DNA of 64,000 bases, taken from the NCBI RefSeq assembly GCF_023715465.1, contig NZ_JAMBOE010000004.1:372001-436000 (forward strand). Direction: 5' to 3'. The position numbers and the translations under genes were made by a program. Shown here in pieces: positions 46,379-54,580 of the stretch (the stretch's first letter is position 1; the number at the start of each line of letters is the position of its first letter). This DNA comes from Paenibacillus macerans (GTDB lineage Bacteria > Bacillota > Bacilli > Paenibacillales > Paenibacillaceae). The notes under the pieces were generated by a model. The model saw nothing but the letters and a program-made list of their open reading frames with translations. It was not told the origin of the DNA and did no database searches.

Positions 46379-46583
46379 GCATAGCGGTAATTTATACCGC
46401 TATGCGCCAAAATAGCCGTCGCGGCGCAATATAGCGGAATTTTTGGGCGTTATTTTATCAAGCTGGCCTCCCTGGATCACCTTGAGGCCGGTTTAATAAA
46501 AAATAACGCCCTTTTTTGCCGCTAAGCCAGGGAATCCACCCCCTCGGGACATAATAAGGCCATAATTTACCGCTATTTTCCAC
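46379..46583. repeat. Intergenic repeat family B, copy 2
   Basis: GCATAGCGGTA and TACCGCTATGC form a perfect 11-bp stem at 46379-46405. Further AATAGCGGAATTTTTGGGCGTTATT-like and inverse copies follow to 46583. Confidence 0.75.
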
Positions 46584-46712
46584 CAGCCGAACCATCTCCA
46601 CTATCGTACCGCGAAAAAGTGCGGATTCCCGCTCGCCATACCTATTGAAAAATACTGAGCACTCGACCATTTGGCAAAAATGGGCGTGATCGGCGGCTTG
46701 GCTCTGACAATG

Positions 46713-46897
46713 AATTGCAAATCATACAACTAACTTTATACCTACCTGCCCCATCCTTCGTTTTAATTGCATTTCATACAACTAGACCCCCGTCTTTTTG
46801 TCTTTCCTTCGAAAACAAGCAGAGTAATTGCACAATTTGCACTTAATCAACCACCGTGGCAGCATTTCCGGATAGGTAGCTGTATGTTTTGCAACTA
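46713..46897. repeat. Intergenic repeat family F (AATTGCAAATCATACAACTA)
   Basis: AATTGCAAATCATACAACTA, AATTGCATTTCATACAACTA, a shorter AATTGCACAATTTGCAC and the inverse TAGCTGTATGTTTTGCAACTA lie about 55-65 bases apart. Confidence 0.65.
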
Positions 46898-46996
46898 TTC
46901 CTTCAACCGTTGACCAAGAGACCTGGAGCAGGGCAGGCATGGTGGTGGCCGTTGAGCGGAACGCTGTAACGCACGCATGATGGAGTAATCGCTTGG

Positions 46997-47192
46997 CCAC
47001 ACACTTAATGGGGTGTACGCTCTTCCAGTCGCTCGACGGAGCGATCACTTTGCCACATGCTTAACGGGATGAACGCTCTATCACTCACTCAATGGGGTGA
47101 ACACTCTGCCACTCGCTCGATGGGGTAGTCGCCTTGCCACACACCTGACGGAGTGATCACTTTGCCACTCGCCTGACGGTGTGCACGCTTTT
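46997..47192. repeat. 28-bp tandem array (7 units) after the aminotransferase gene
   Basis: Seven gapless 28-base units of the type CCACTCGCTCGATGGGGTGA-ACRCTYTG, with a degenerate unit before. The array ends 15 bases from the stop codon of the minus-strand aminotransferase. The period is not a multiple of three and no frame is conserved. Confidence 0.85.
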
Positions 47193-47207
47193 GCCACCCT
47201 ACAGCGA

Positions 47208-48395
47208 TCACATCACGCCGGCGCCAAGCGTTAAGCGGCGCATCAAGGGCTCCATGCGCTCAAGCGCCATGTTCAGGCTTTGCGTTCCCGCCGCGTAGGA
47301 GAAGCGGATATGCCCTCCGCCGCCGGCGCCAAACACATGGCCGGGGACGGCGGCGACGCCCGCTTCCCGGAGCAGCAGCTCGGCGAACTCGCCGGCGCCG
47401 AGCCCCGTGTGCGCGATGGAAGGAAACGCGTAGAAGGCGCCTTGCGGCTCATGGCAAGGGAGACCGATCTCCCGCAGTCCTTGGACGAAGCTGCGCCGGC
47501 GCCGGTCAAACGTTTCCTTCATCCGCTCCTTCGCCTCGAGGCCGTGGCGCAGTGAGGCGAGCGCGGCCACCTGGCCTAGCGTCGGCGCACACATCGCCGT
47601 GTACTGGTGGATTTTTAGCATGCTGGCCATAAGGTCACGGTTGCCGCAAGCGGCGTAACCGACACGCCAGCCCGTCATCGCAAATGCTTTGGAAAAGCCG
47701 CTGACCACCACCGTACGTTCCTTCATGCCGGGCAGCGAAGCGATGCTGAAGTGTTTCCGGCCGTAAGTCAGCTCAGCGTACACTTCGTCCGAGATGACGA
47801 TCAGATCGTGTTTAATCGCCAGCTCCGCCACCGGACGCCAATCCGCTTCCGCCATAATAGCCCCTGTCGGATTTCCCGGGAAATTGACGATCAGCACTTT
47901 GGAACGAGGTGTGATTCGCTTGCCTAAAGCAGCGGCCGTCAGTTTAAACTCCTGCGCAGCCGTCGTTTCCACCTCGACCACGTTTCCGCCGCATAATTGG
48001 GCGATGGACGAATAAGCCACATAGCCGGGGGCCGGAATGAGGATTTCATCCCCCGGGACCGTGCAGGCGCGAAGCGCCAGATCAACGGCTTCGCTGCTGC
48101 CCACGGTTATCATCATTTCGCTTTCCGGTTCATACCCCAAGCCAAAGCTCTCTTTCAAATAACCGGCAAGCGCTTCTCTCAACTCCGGCATACCGCTGTT
48201 TGCCGTATACCCCGTCCGCCCTTCGTTCAACGCACGGATGCAAGCTTCACGCACCGGCTCCGGCACGGTGAAATCGGGTTCTCCTACACCAAGTCGAATC
48301 GTATCGGCTCTTTCCCCGCTCAAATCGAAATATTTTCGGATGCCAGACGGCGGCACCTGCCGTACCTGCGGGGCAATCCAATCGCGGGACATCAT
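47208..48395 (-). CDS. Class I aminotransferase, PatA/AspB-like
   Basis: The 395-aa protein uses ATG 48395, seven bases after GGAGG and overlapping the ddl stop codon by four bases. It is a fold-type I PLP enzyme: 'IRLGVGEPDFTVPEPVREACIRALNEGRTGYTANSGMPELREAL', 'VNFPGNPTGA', 'VISDEVYAELTYG', PLP lysine in 'VSGFSKAFAMTGWRVGY' and substrate Arg in 'HIRFSYAAG'. PatA of B. subtilis makes N-acetyl-LL-diaminopimelate for the cell wall; coupling with ddl favours a cell-wall precursor role, but aspartate or alanine transamination is possible. Confidence 0.87.
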   Translation of the reverse strand: MMSRDWIAPQVRQVPPSGIRKYFDLSGERADTIRLGVGEPDFTVPEPVREACIRALNEGRTGYTANSGMPELREALAGYLKESFGLGYEPESEMMITVGSSEAVDLALRACTVPGDEILIPAPGYVAYSSIAQLCGGNVVEVETTAAQEFKLTAAALGKRITPRSKVLIVNFPGNPTGAIMAEADWRPVAELAIKHDLIVISDEVYAELTYGRKHFSIASLPGMKERTVVVSGFSKAFAMTGWRVGYAACGNRDLMASMLKIHQYTAMCAPTLGQVAALASLRHGLEAKERMKETFDRRRRSFVQGLREIGLPCHEPQGAFYAFPSIAHTGLGAGEFAELLLREAGVAAVPGHVFGAGGGGHIRFSYAAGTQSLNMALERMEPLMRRLTLGAGVM

Positions 48396-49510
48396 GACAC
48401 CACCTCCAGCCGAATTTTTCCGTCCTCGGGGAACGGCTTTGGCAAACTCGCTTCTTCCGACGTTGGCACCGCCTGCTTTACCGTTTCTTCCGACATTGGC
48501 ATCGCCTGCTTTACCGCTTCTTTCGAAGTTGGTACTGCTTGCATTGTCGCTTCCCCCAGCGTCGACGCAGCACCTTTCCGTTCCAGCAACGACAACTCGA
48601 TGATCCGGTCCAGCAGCTCTGCGTAGGATAGGCCGGCCGCCAGCGCGCTTTTGGGCAGCAGGCTGGTTGCTGTCATTCCCGGCAAAGTGTTCACTTCGAG
48701 CACATACGGCACACCGTCCTTCAGGATCATGTCGATTCGCGCATAAACGCCGCACTTCAGAATCCGATAGCAGGCGAGCGCCACATTACGCACGCGAGCT
48801 TCCACCTCAGAAGGCAAAACGATCGGATGCTCCTCCGCCCCGCCCACGCTGTATTTGGCGCAATAATCGAACCATGCCGCTCCCGTCGCCCGGATTCCCA
48901 AAATCGGCAGCAGCTCTCCTCCTAAAACGGAACAGGTGATTTCCTGGCCGTGAACCATGGATTCAACCACCACCGATCGGTCCCAGCGAAAAGCCTCCTC
49001 AAGCGCAAAACGCAGTTCCATTTCGTCTTCAACCCGCCGCACCCCAATGCTGGAGCCGCCGCCGTTAGGTTTCACGAATAAGGGATAAGCCAGCCCCCAA
49101 GCCGGACTCCCATTCCCGCGGCTACCGCCGGATTCGACCGTCGTTTCGCTCCATGACGAGCGCTCAAGGCAAACCCATTCCGGCGTAGCGATCCCTTCGG
49201 CCCGCAGCAGCCGCTTCGACAAATCCTTATCCATGCATAGACCGCTGGATAAAACGCCGCTGCCGGAGTAAGGAATGCCTAATGACTCCAACACGCCCTG
49301 AACCGTCCCGTCCTCACCGAAAGCGCCGTGCAGCGCAAGGAGCGCGAAATCAATCCCCTTCACTTGGTCGATCAACTCTTCCCGCCGGGTAATTTCGATC
49401 GGCAGCACTTCATATTTGCCGCGGTCCAATTGAGCCGCCATTTCCTTGCCCGTCATCCGCGAAACTTCACGCTCCGAGGAGACGCCGCCCATAATGATGC
49501 CTACCTTCAT
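48392..49510 (-). CDS. ddl: D-alanine--D-alanine ligase with repeat tail
   Basis: The 372-aa protein starts at ATG 49510 behind AGGAGCGA. It joins two D-alanines with ATP for the peptidoglycan pentapeptide. Motifs: 'KVGIIMGGVSSEREVSRMTGKE', 'LLALHGAFGEDGTVQGVLESLGIPYSGSGVLSSGLCMDKD', ATP-grasp 'PLFVKPNGGGSSIGVRRV' and 'YVLEVNTLPGMTATSLLPKSALAAGLSYAEL'. The conserved enzyme ends near residue 312. A 60-residue tail follows, with an 11-residue unit (EAVKQAMPMSE type) three times, absent from typical Ddl. The stop overlaps the aminotransferase start. Confidence 0.93.
   Translation of the reverse strand: MKVGIIMGGVSSEREVSRMTGKEMAAQLDRGKYEVLPIEITRREELIDQVKGIDFALLALHGAFGEDGTVQGVLESLGIPYSGSGVLSSGLCMDKDLSKRLLRAEGIATPEWVCLERSSWSETTVESGGSRGNGSPAWGLAYPLFVKPNGGGSSIGVRRVEDEMELRFALEEAFRWDRSVVVESMVHGQEITCSVLGGELLPILGIRATGAAWFDYCAKYSVGGAEEHPIVLPSEVEARVRNVALACYRILKCGVYARIDMILKDGVPYVLEVNTLPGMTATSLLPKSALAAGLSYAELLDRIIELSLLERKGAASTLGEATMQAVPTSKEAVKQAMPMSEETVKQAVPTSEEASLPKPFPEDGKIRLEVVS
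48449..48547 (-). repeat. 33-bp coding array in the ddl tail
   Basis: Three 33-base units encode 11-residue repeats near the Ddl C-terminus (EATMQAVPTSK, EAVKQAMPMSE, ETVKQAVPTSE). Confidence 0.8.
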
Positions 49511-49553
49511 GCCCTATCGCTCCTTTAATCCTTGACCATTTTTACGCCATTTT

Positions 49554-49630
49554 GACGGACGCTTGCCGGATGTTTGACGGACGCTTGCCGGACGTTTGAC
49601 GGATGTTTGCCGGAAGTTTGATCGACGTTT
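49554..49630. repeat. 11-bp tandem array between ddlR-like gene and ddl
   Basis: Seven gapless 11-base units alternate GACGGACGCTT and GCCGGACGTTT, a 22-bp higher-order period. It lies 44 bases upstream of the ddl start, in the region where the regulator would bind; units are one helical turn long. Confidence 0.8.
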
Positions 49631-49729
49631 GCCAAACGCCTCAATCCCTAACCATGCTCCTGCCCTGCATAATCCCGCTATGGGATTGCCCGGTTTCCGG
49701 CTAATAACGCAAGTGACCGGCAGCAAGCT

Positions 49730-49783
49730 GCATCATTCCGCCGCATCATTCCTGCTGCATCACTCCCGCCGCAGCATTCCCGC
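49730..49783. repeat. 14-bp array spanning the ddlR-like stop codon
   Basis: On the minus strand GCGGGAATGCTGCG, GCGGGAGTGATGCA, GCAGGAATGATGCG and a 13-base variant follow each other. The gene's TGA is in the second unit. Confidence 0.7.
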
Positions 49784-51241
49784 CGCGGTTTCCCCGATCA
49801 TGCGGATGCCCTTCTCGATATCTTCATCGCTCACCCGCGAAAAGCCGATCCGCATCGTATTCCTGCCCCCGCCGTCGGTATAAAACATATCCCCGGGCGT
49901 AAAAATCACCCCTCGACGGGCGCAAGCTTCAAGCAGCTCCCAAACGTCAAACCCGTCCGCGAATTCGACGAACAGGTGCAGCCCGCCGCTTCCGGACAGC
50001 CGGGAATACGGGATAAACCGCTCGCAGCATGCTTTGGTCCATTCGTATTTTCGTTTATATTCCGCTCGCGCTTTTTTCAAATATTTCTCCAGATGGCCGT
50101 TTTGCAAATACTGATACAGCACCGACTGGTCCAGGGTCGAGGTATGGATGCTGCGCGCCCGTTTGACGCTTTCCAGCACATCGACCAGCTCCCGGTCCGC
50201 CAGCACCCAGCCGACGCGCATCCCCGGGAACAGCACCTTGGAGAAGCTGCCCAGGTACACCACGCTGTTCCCTTGACCCGCCATGGCGATCAGCGGCGCC
50301 ACATGCGAGCCGGAATAACGCAATTCCTCGTTGAAGCCGTCTTCGATCACCGGCACCCGGTAACGTGCGAACAACTCCAGCATGGCCAGCCTTTTCTCGG
50401 CCGAAGTGACGATCCCGGTCGGGTTATGGTAAGAAGGGACCAAATAAGCGCAATCGTACGGCCGCTCCGCCAAAGCTTTTTTCAAGCCTTCCAGGTTCAT
50501 GCCGTCCTGCTCCATCGGAATGCCCGTAATGTCGAACCCGTGCATCCGCAGGTTTTTGATCGCCGTATGGTGCGTCGGATTTTCGCAAATAACCGCCCCG
50601 CCCGGCTGCCCGCCGAGGGAGGACAACACGATGTCGAGCCCCTCGGTAAAACCGCTGGTGATCAGCATATCCTTCCCCGTCAAATCGACGCCCTTGCGCT
50701 CCATATACAGCAGCAAAACGTCGATCAGCGGCTTATAACCTTTGGCGTAACCGTAATTAAGCAGCACACCACCTTCAACTGCCATCCGGTCCAAAAAAGC
50801 GCGTTTCACATGATCCAAATCAAACAGCTTCTCATCAGGGGCAATGCTGGTGAACGAGATCGTTCCTTTCTCCGCCCGGATGCCGCGCTTTCGTCGCTTC
50901 ATATGATCTAGCTCCACCGCCAGCCGCGCCTGGCCGTTCATTCGTTCCAACCAGTCCATCTTCCACGGCGGCACGGCTTCCGCGGCCGAAGCCAATGCCG
51001 CAGCATCCGGGGCCACGAAACTGCCCTGGCCCGATAAGGCATAGATGTAGCCTTCTTCCTCCAGGCCCTCGTAGGCGGAGATGACGCTGTTGCGGCTGAC
51101 CGCAAGCAGCCCCGCCAGCTCCCGCGTCGACGGCAGGCGCTGATCCGGCTGCAGCGCTCCTTTGGCAATCAGTCCTTTGATGTAATCCTTCACCTGAACA
51201 TAGACCGGACGGTCCGCGCTCAGCTTCAAATCGTTAAACAT
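49760..51241 (-). CDS. ddlR: MocR/GabR-type PLP regulator, DdlR-like
   Basis: The 493-aa protein starts at ATG 51241 with a G-rich site upstream. Residues ~10-75 are a GntR winged helix ('QVKDYIKGLIAKGALQPDQRLPSTRELAGLLAVSRNSVISAYEGLEEEGYI'). Residues ~120-490 are an aminotransferase-like domain with 'SYHNPTGIVTSAEKR', 'PVIEDGFNEELRYSG' and the PLP lysine in 'YLGSFSKVLFPGMRVGW'. MocR proteins sense PLP or amino acids rather than act as enzymes. In Brevibacillus a MocR protein, DdlR, activates ddl; position immediately upstream of ddl on the same strand supports that name, which remains an inference. Confidence 0.82.
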   Translation of the reverse strand: MFNDLKLSADRPVYVQVKDYIKGLIAKGALQPDQRLPSTRELAGLLAVSRNSVISAYEGLEEEGYIYALSGQGSFVAPDAAALASAAEAVPPWKMDWLERMNGQARLAVELDHMKRRKRGIRAEKGTISFTSIAPDEKLFDLDHVKRAFLDRMAVEGGVLLNYGYAKGYKPLIDVLLLYMERKGVDLTGKDMLITSGFTEGLDIVLSSLGGQPGGAVICENPTHHTAIKNLRMHGFDITGIPMEQDGMNLEGLKKALAERPYDCAYLVPSYHNPTGIVTSAEKRLAMLELFARYRVPVIEDGFNEELRYSGSHVAPLIAMAGQGNSVVYLGSFSKVLFPGMRVGWVLADRELVDVLESVKRARSIHTSTLDQSVLYQYLQNGHLEKYLKKARAEYKRKYEWTKACCERFIPYSRLSGSGGLHLFVEFADGFDVWELLEACARRGVIFTPGDMFYTDGGGRNTMRIGFSRVSDEDIEKGIRMIGETAAGMLRRE

Positions 51242-51286
51242 CGGTTCATCGCCCCCAACCTCATGATGACATCCTTATCCGAAAAA

Positions 51287-51331
51287 TAAAAGAACCACCA
51301 ACCCGCGATTTTGTTCAGGAGGTGGTTCCTT
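51287..51331 (-). terminator. Terminator after htpG
   Basis: On the minus strand GGAACCACC pairs with GGTGGTTC, followed by TTTTATTTTT. Confidence 0.85.
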
Positions 51332-51359
51332 TCCTATCCAATTGGCCGTCCTTACACCA

Positions 51360-53240
51360 TCAAACCATCACTTTGCAAATATCGTTCGTAAATTCGACCG
51401 GATCGGCGATCGGCAAGCCTTCGATCAGCAGCGCCTGATTGTACAGCAGGTTCGTGAACAAGCCGAGCTTCTCCTTATCGCTTTCGTAAGCTATTTGCAG
51501 CGATTTAAACACCTCGTGGCCCACGTTGATTTCCAACACCTTGTCGGCCTTCACGGCTTGCCCGTCTGCGCCGGGCATGGCGCTCAGCACCTTTTCCATT
51601 TCAATGGACAGCTCGCCCTCCGTCGTCAGGCAGACCGGATGCGATTTCAGCCGTTTCGAAGCTTTGACTTCCTTCACTTTGCCCGAGAGCAGCTCTTTCA
51701 TTGCGGCAAACAGCTCTTTGTTGTCGTCCGCCTCCGCTTTCTCTTCGGTGGCATCGGCTTCAATCCCCAGATCACCGCTCGACACCGATTTGAATTCCTT
51801 GTCCTTGTAGCTCATGATCATTTTGATCGCAAATTCGTCGATATCGTCGGTAAAATAAAGAATTTCGTAGCCCTTATCCAGCACCAGCTCGGTTTGCGGC
51901 AGCTTCTCCAGCCGTTCCACCGATGCGCCGGCCGCGTAATAAATATACTTCTGATCCTCCGGCATCCGCGCTGCGTATTCGTCCAGCGTGACCAGCTTCT
52001 TCTCTTTGGAGGAGGTAAACATCAGCAGATCCTGCAGCACATCCTTATGCATACCGTACTCGTTGTACACGCCAAACTTCAGTTGGCGGCCAAACGACTC
52101 GTAGAACTTCTCGTATTTCTCGCGTTCGTCCTTAAGCAGGCTTTGCAACTGGCTTTTGATCTTGCTTTGGATGTTTTTCGCGATCATTTTCAGCTGGCGG
52201 TCATGCTGCAGCAGTTCCCGCGAAATGTTCAGCGACAGGTCCTCCGAGTCGACCATCCCTTTGACGAAGCTGAAATAATCCGGCAGCAGGTCGGCGCATT
52301 TGTTCATGATCAGCACGCCGTTGGAGTACAGCTCCAGGCCTTTTTCGTATTCCTTGGTGTAGTAGTCGAACGGTGTTTTTTCCGGAATGTACAAAATCGC
52401 GTTATACACGACCGCGCCGTCCGCTTTGATATGGATATGCGAAACCGGCTTGTCAAACCCGTAACGTTTCTCCATATAAAAGTTTTCATAATCCTCGTCC
52501 GTTAGCTCGGATTTGTTCTTGCGCCAGATCGGCACCATGCTGTTGACGGTTTGCTCTTCCGTGTAATCCTCGAATTCGCCTTCACTGCCTTCCTTCGGCC
52601 GGCTGCTCGTGATGTCCATCTTGATCGGATAACGGATAAAGTCGGAATACTTCTTGATGATCGATTTAAGGCGATACTCATCAAGGTAATCGTCGTATTG
52701 CTCGTCTTCGGTGTTTTCTTTGATTTTCAAAATAATTTCCGTGCCGACCGTATCCTTCTCGCACGGTTCAACGGTGTACCCGTCCGCGCCCTGGGACTCC
52801 CACTTATAAGCTTCATCGCTGCCCAGCGCCCGGCTGGTCACGGTGACGACGTCGGCGACCATAAACGCCGAATAAAAACCGACGCCGAATTGGCCGATAA
52901 TGTTGTGCCCGTCCTTGATCTCGTTTTCGTTCTTGAACGCGTACGAACCGCTTTTGGCGATAACGCCGAGATTGTTTTCCAGTTCGTCCTTGGTCATGCC
53001 GATCCCCGTATCGGTGATCGTCAGGGTCCGGGAAGCCTTGTCCGGCTTCAGTTTAATGAAATAGTCGTCCTTGTTGAACACCAGCTTGTCATCCGTCAAC
53101 GCCCGGTAATAAATTTTATCGATGGCGTCGCTGGCGTTGGAAATCAGCTCCCGCAGAAAAATTTCCTTCTGCGTGTAGATGGAGTTGATCATCATCTCCA
53201 GCAAGCGTTTGGACTCCGCCTGAAATTGTTGTTTGGCCAT
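51360..53240 (-). CDS. htpG: Hsp90-family chaperone HtpG
   Basis: The 626-aa protein starts at ATG 53240 with AAAGGAG ten bases upstream. The N-terminal ATPase domain shows '[19 protein letters not shown]', '[23 protein letters not shown]' and '[16 protein letters not shown]'; the middle domain has '[42 protein letters not shown]'. The length is normal for HtpG. Directly upstream are a consensus SigA promoter and a perfect CIRCE operator, so HrcA control is predicted. In B. subtilis htpG is not in the HrcA regulon. It is the only gene of its transcript before a strong terminator. Confidence 0.96.
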   Translation of the reverse strand: MAKQQFQAESKRLLEMMINSIYTQKEIFLRELISNASDAIDKIYYRALTDDKLVFNKDDYFIKLKPDKASRTLTITDTGIGMTKDELENNLGVIAKSGSYAFKNENEIKDGHNIIGQFGVGFYSAFMVADVVTVTSRALGSDEAYKWESQGADGYTVEPCEKDTVGTEIILKIKENTEDEQYDDYLDEYRLKSIIKKYSDFIRYPIKMDITSSRPKEGSEGEFEDYTEEQTVNSMVPIWRKNKSELTDEDYENFYMEKRYGFDKPVSHIHIKADGAVVYNAILYIPEKTPFDYYTKEYEKGLELYSNGVLIMNKCADLLPDYFSFVKGMVDSEDLSLNISRELLQHDRQLKMIAKNIQSKIKSQLQSLLKDEREKYEKFYESFGRQLKFGVYNEYGMHKDVLQDLLMFTSSKEKKLVTLDEYAARMPEDQKYIYYAAGASVERLEKLPQTELVLDKGYEILYFTDDIDEFAIKMIMSYKDKEFKSVSSGDLGIEADATEEKAEADDNKELFAAMKELLSGKVKEVKASKRLKSHPVCLTTEGELSIEMEKVLSAMPGADGQAVKADKVLEINVGHEVFKSLQIAYESDKEKLGLFTNLLYNQALLIEGLPIADPVEFTNDICKVMV

Positions 53241-53283
53241 GGAAACAGGTCTCCTTTCGTTGAAACAGCCTGATCTCAAAATA

Positions 53284-53310
53284 TTAGCACTCCAAACACC
53301 AGAGTGCTAA
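53284..53310. promoter_or_regulatory. CIRCE operator (HrcA) upstream of htpG
   Basis: TTAGCACTC, nine bases, then GAGTGCTAA: a perfect match to the CIRCE inverted repeat. It begins 44 bases upstream of the htpG start and 13 bases after the -10, overlapping the expected start of transcription. Confidence 0.95.
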
Positions 53311-53322
53311 TTCCTATTTTTT

Positions 53323-53351
53323 ATATTATCGATCCTCATTTTCCATGTCAA
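53323..53351 (-). promoter_or_regulatory. SigA promoter of htpG inside the upstream gene
   Basis: On the minus strand TTGACA (53351-53346) and TAATAT (53328-53323) are separated by 17 bases. The -35 lies within the last codons of the PstS-like gene. Confidence 0.85.
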
Positions 53352-54531
53352 TATCGGAAACCGGGGAGATCGGCGTGTACCCGGTTTTCTCGACCAAAGC
53401 TTGGCCCTGCGGAGACAAAATCCACTCGATCAGCCGGGTCACGTTCGGATTGTCGCTGCCCGCCGTCACCGCGTAAAACTCCGCGGCCAGCGGATATTCC
53501 CCGCAGCGGATCGTCGTTTTGTCCGGCTTTACCCCATCGATCTCCAGCAGGCGGATTTGCCCGTTTTGCGCCATTTCGGTCGCGAAGAACAAAAACGAAT
53601 ACCCGAGGGCGTTTGGATAATTGCGGTAATCGGCCGTTTGCGCAATAATCCCGCCCATCCCCGACACTACGTCTTTCTGCGGGGGCGCCATCAGCTCTTT
53701 TCCCTCCATCAGCTTCTGCAGCATCGTTTGGCTCCCGCTGCCCTCCGGCCGCTGGAAAGCGCGGATCTTGCCGCTTCCGCCGCCCACCTCGCTCCAGTCG
53801 GTAATCTCCCCGGCGTAAATGTCCTGAATCTGCTGTGTGGACAGTCCCTGCACCGGGTTGTCCGCATGGACGAAAAACACGAAGGCCTCGCGACCGATCG
53901 GCGTCAGCTTCAGCTCAAGCCCTTGTCTTTTTGCCTGGGCCAGCTGGAGGCTGGAAGGAGCGGCGGTAAAAATGACGTCGGCCCGCCCATCCAGCAAATT
54001 TTTGTAGGCTCCCGGCGTCGTATTCGCCATCACTTCGCTGTCGTAAAGGGCGTATTCCTTGCGGGGGTACACCGCCTGCGCAAAAGCCGAATAAAGCGGA
54101 TAAAGCGCGGTGGCCCCGTCCATTTTCGGCAGGTCTTCAAGCAGCGTCAGCGACGAAGGCTCCGCCAACACCGCCACTTCCCCGTTATTTTGAAAAGGCC
54201 GGTATTGCTCCAGGTCCACGTCCTGATCGCTGACGACGGCGAAGCTGTTGTGATAAGCCCGGTTGATTTCGTACACTCCCACGGCCGCTCCGCACGCCGC
54301 AATGCAGCCCAACAGCACATAGTTAACCGCCCGCACCCGCCCGGACAGAAACGTGCGCGCAATGACAAACAGAATAAGTATACCGGTTACCGCCAACGCG
54401 AGCGGCGCATAAAACTTCTGTCCTCCCATAAAAGCGGTAATAAACGCCGTCACCGCACCCACAAACAAAATGCTGATCACCGCCGCCAAGCAGCCTAGAA
54501 CTTTCAGCAAAATCCTCCCGCCTTGTTTCAT
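53326..54531 (-). CDS. Membrane-anchored PstS-like substrate-binding protein
   Basis: I use ATG 54531 (401 aa), seven bases after GGGGAGG; ATG 54534 is equally plausible. Three hydrophobic segments (~8-32, ~40-60, ~66-86) anchor the protein. The rest (~115-395) is a PBP-like fold of the phosphate-binding type: 'MDGATALYPLYSAFAQAVYP', 'DVIFTAAPSSLQLAQAKRQGLEL', 'LSTQQIQDIYAGEITDWSEVGGGSGKIRAFQRPEGSGSQTMLQKLM'. No pst permease genes are adjacent, so it may act as a receptor and not in transport. It follows the KinB-like kinase gene by about 50 bases. Confidence 0.83.
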   Translation of the reverse strand: MKQGGRILLKVLGCLAAVISILFVGAVTAFITAFMGGQKFYAPLALAVTGILILFVIARTFLSGRVRAVNYVLLGCIAACGAAVGVYEINRAYHNSFAVVSDQDVDLEQYRPFQNNGEVAVLAEPSSLTLLEDLPKMDGATALYPLYSAFAQAVYPRKEYALYDSEVMANTTPGAYKNLLDGRADVIFTAAPSSLQLAQAKRQGLELKLTPIGREAFVFFVHADNPVQGLSTQQIQDIYAGEITDWSEVGGGSGKIRAFQRPEGSGSQTMLQKLMEGKELMAPPQKDVVSGMGGIIAQTADYRNYPNALGYSFLFFATEMAQNGQIRLLEIDGVKPDKTTIRCGEYPLAAEFYAVTAGSDNPNVTRLIEWILSPQGQALVEKTGYTPISPVSDIDMENEDR

Positions 54532-54580
54532 CATGTTGCCTCCCCTTTGATTTGACCTGCTTCTTACCTCTATAAGTCCT

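Noticed and set aside
46458..47048. Small minus-strand frames of 70-88 codons
   Set aside because: They run through repeat families B and F, lack initiation sites and read as translated repeats.
46997..47192. 28-bp periodic array resembling a CRISPR
   Set aside because: Units are contiguous with no spacers and vary along their whole length; no cas gene is nearby.
53401..54498. Plus-strand open frame of about 365 codons
   Set aside because: Antisense shadow of the PstS-like gene, very Arg/His-rich and without domain signatures.
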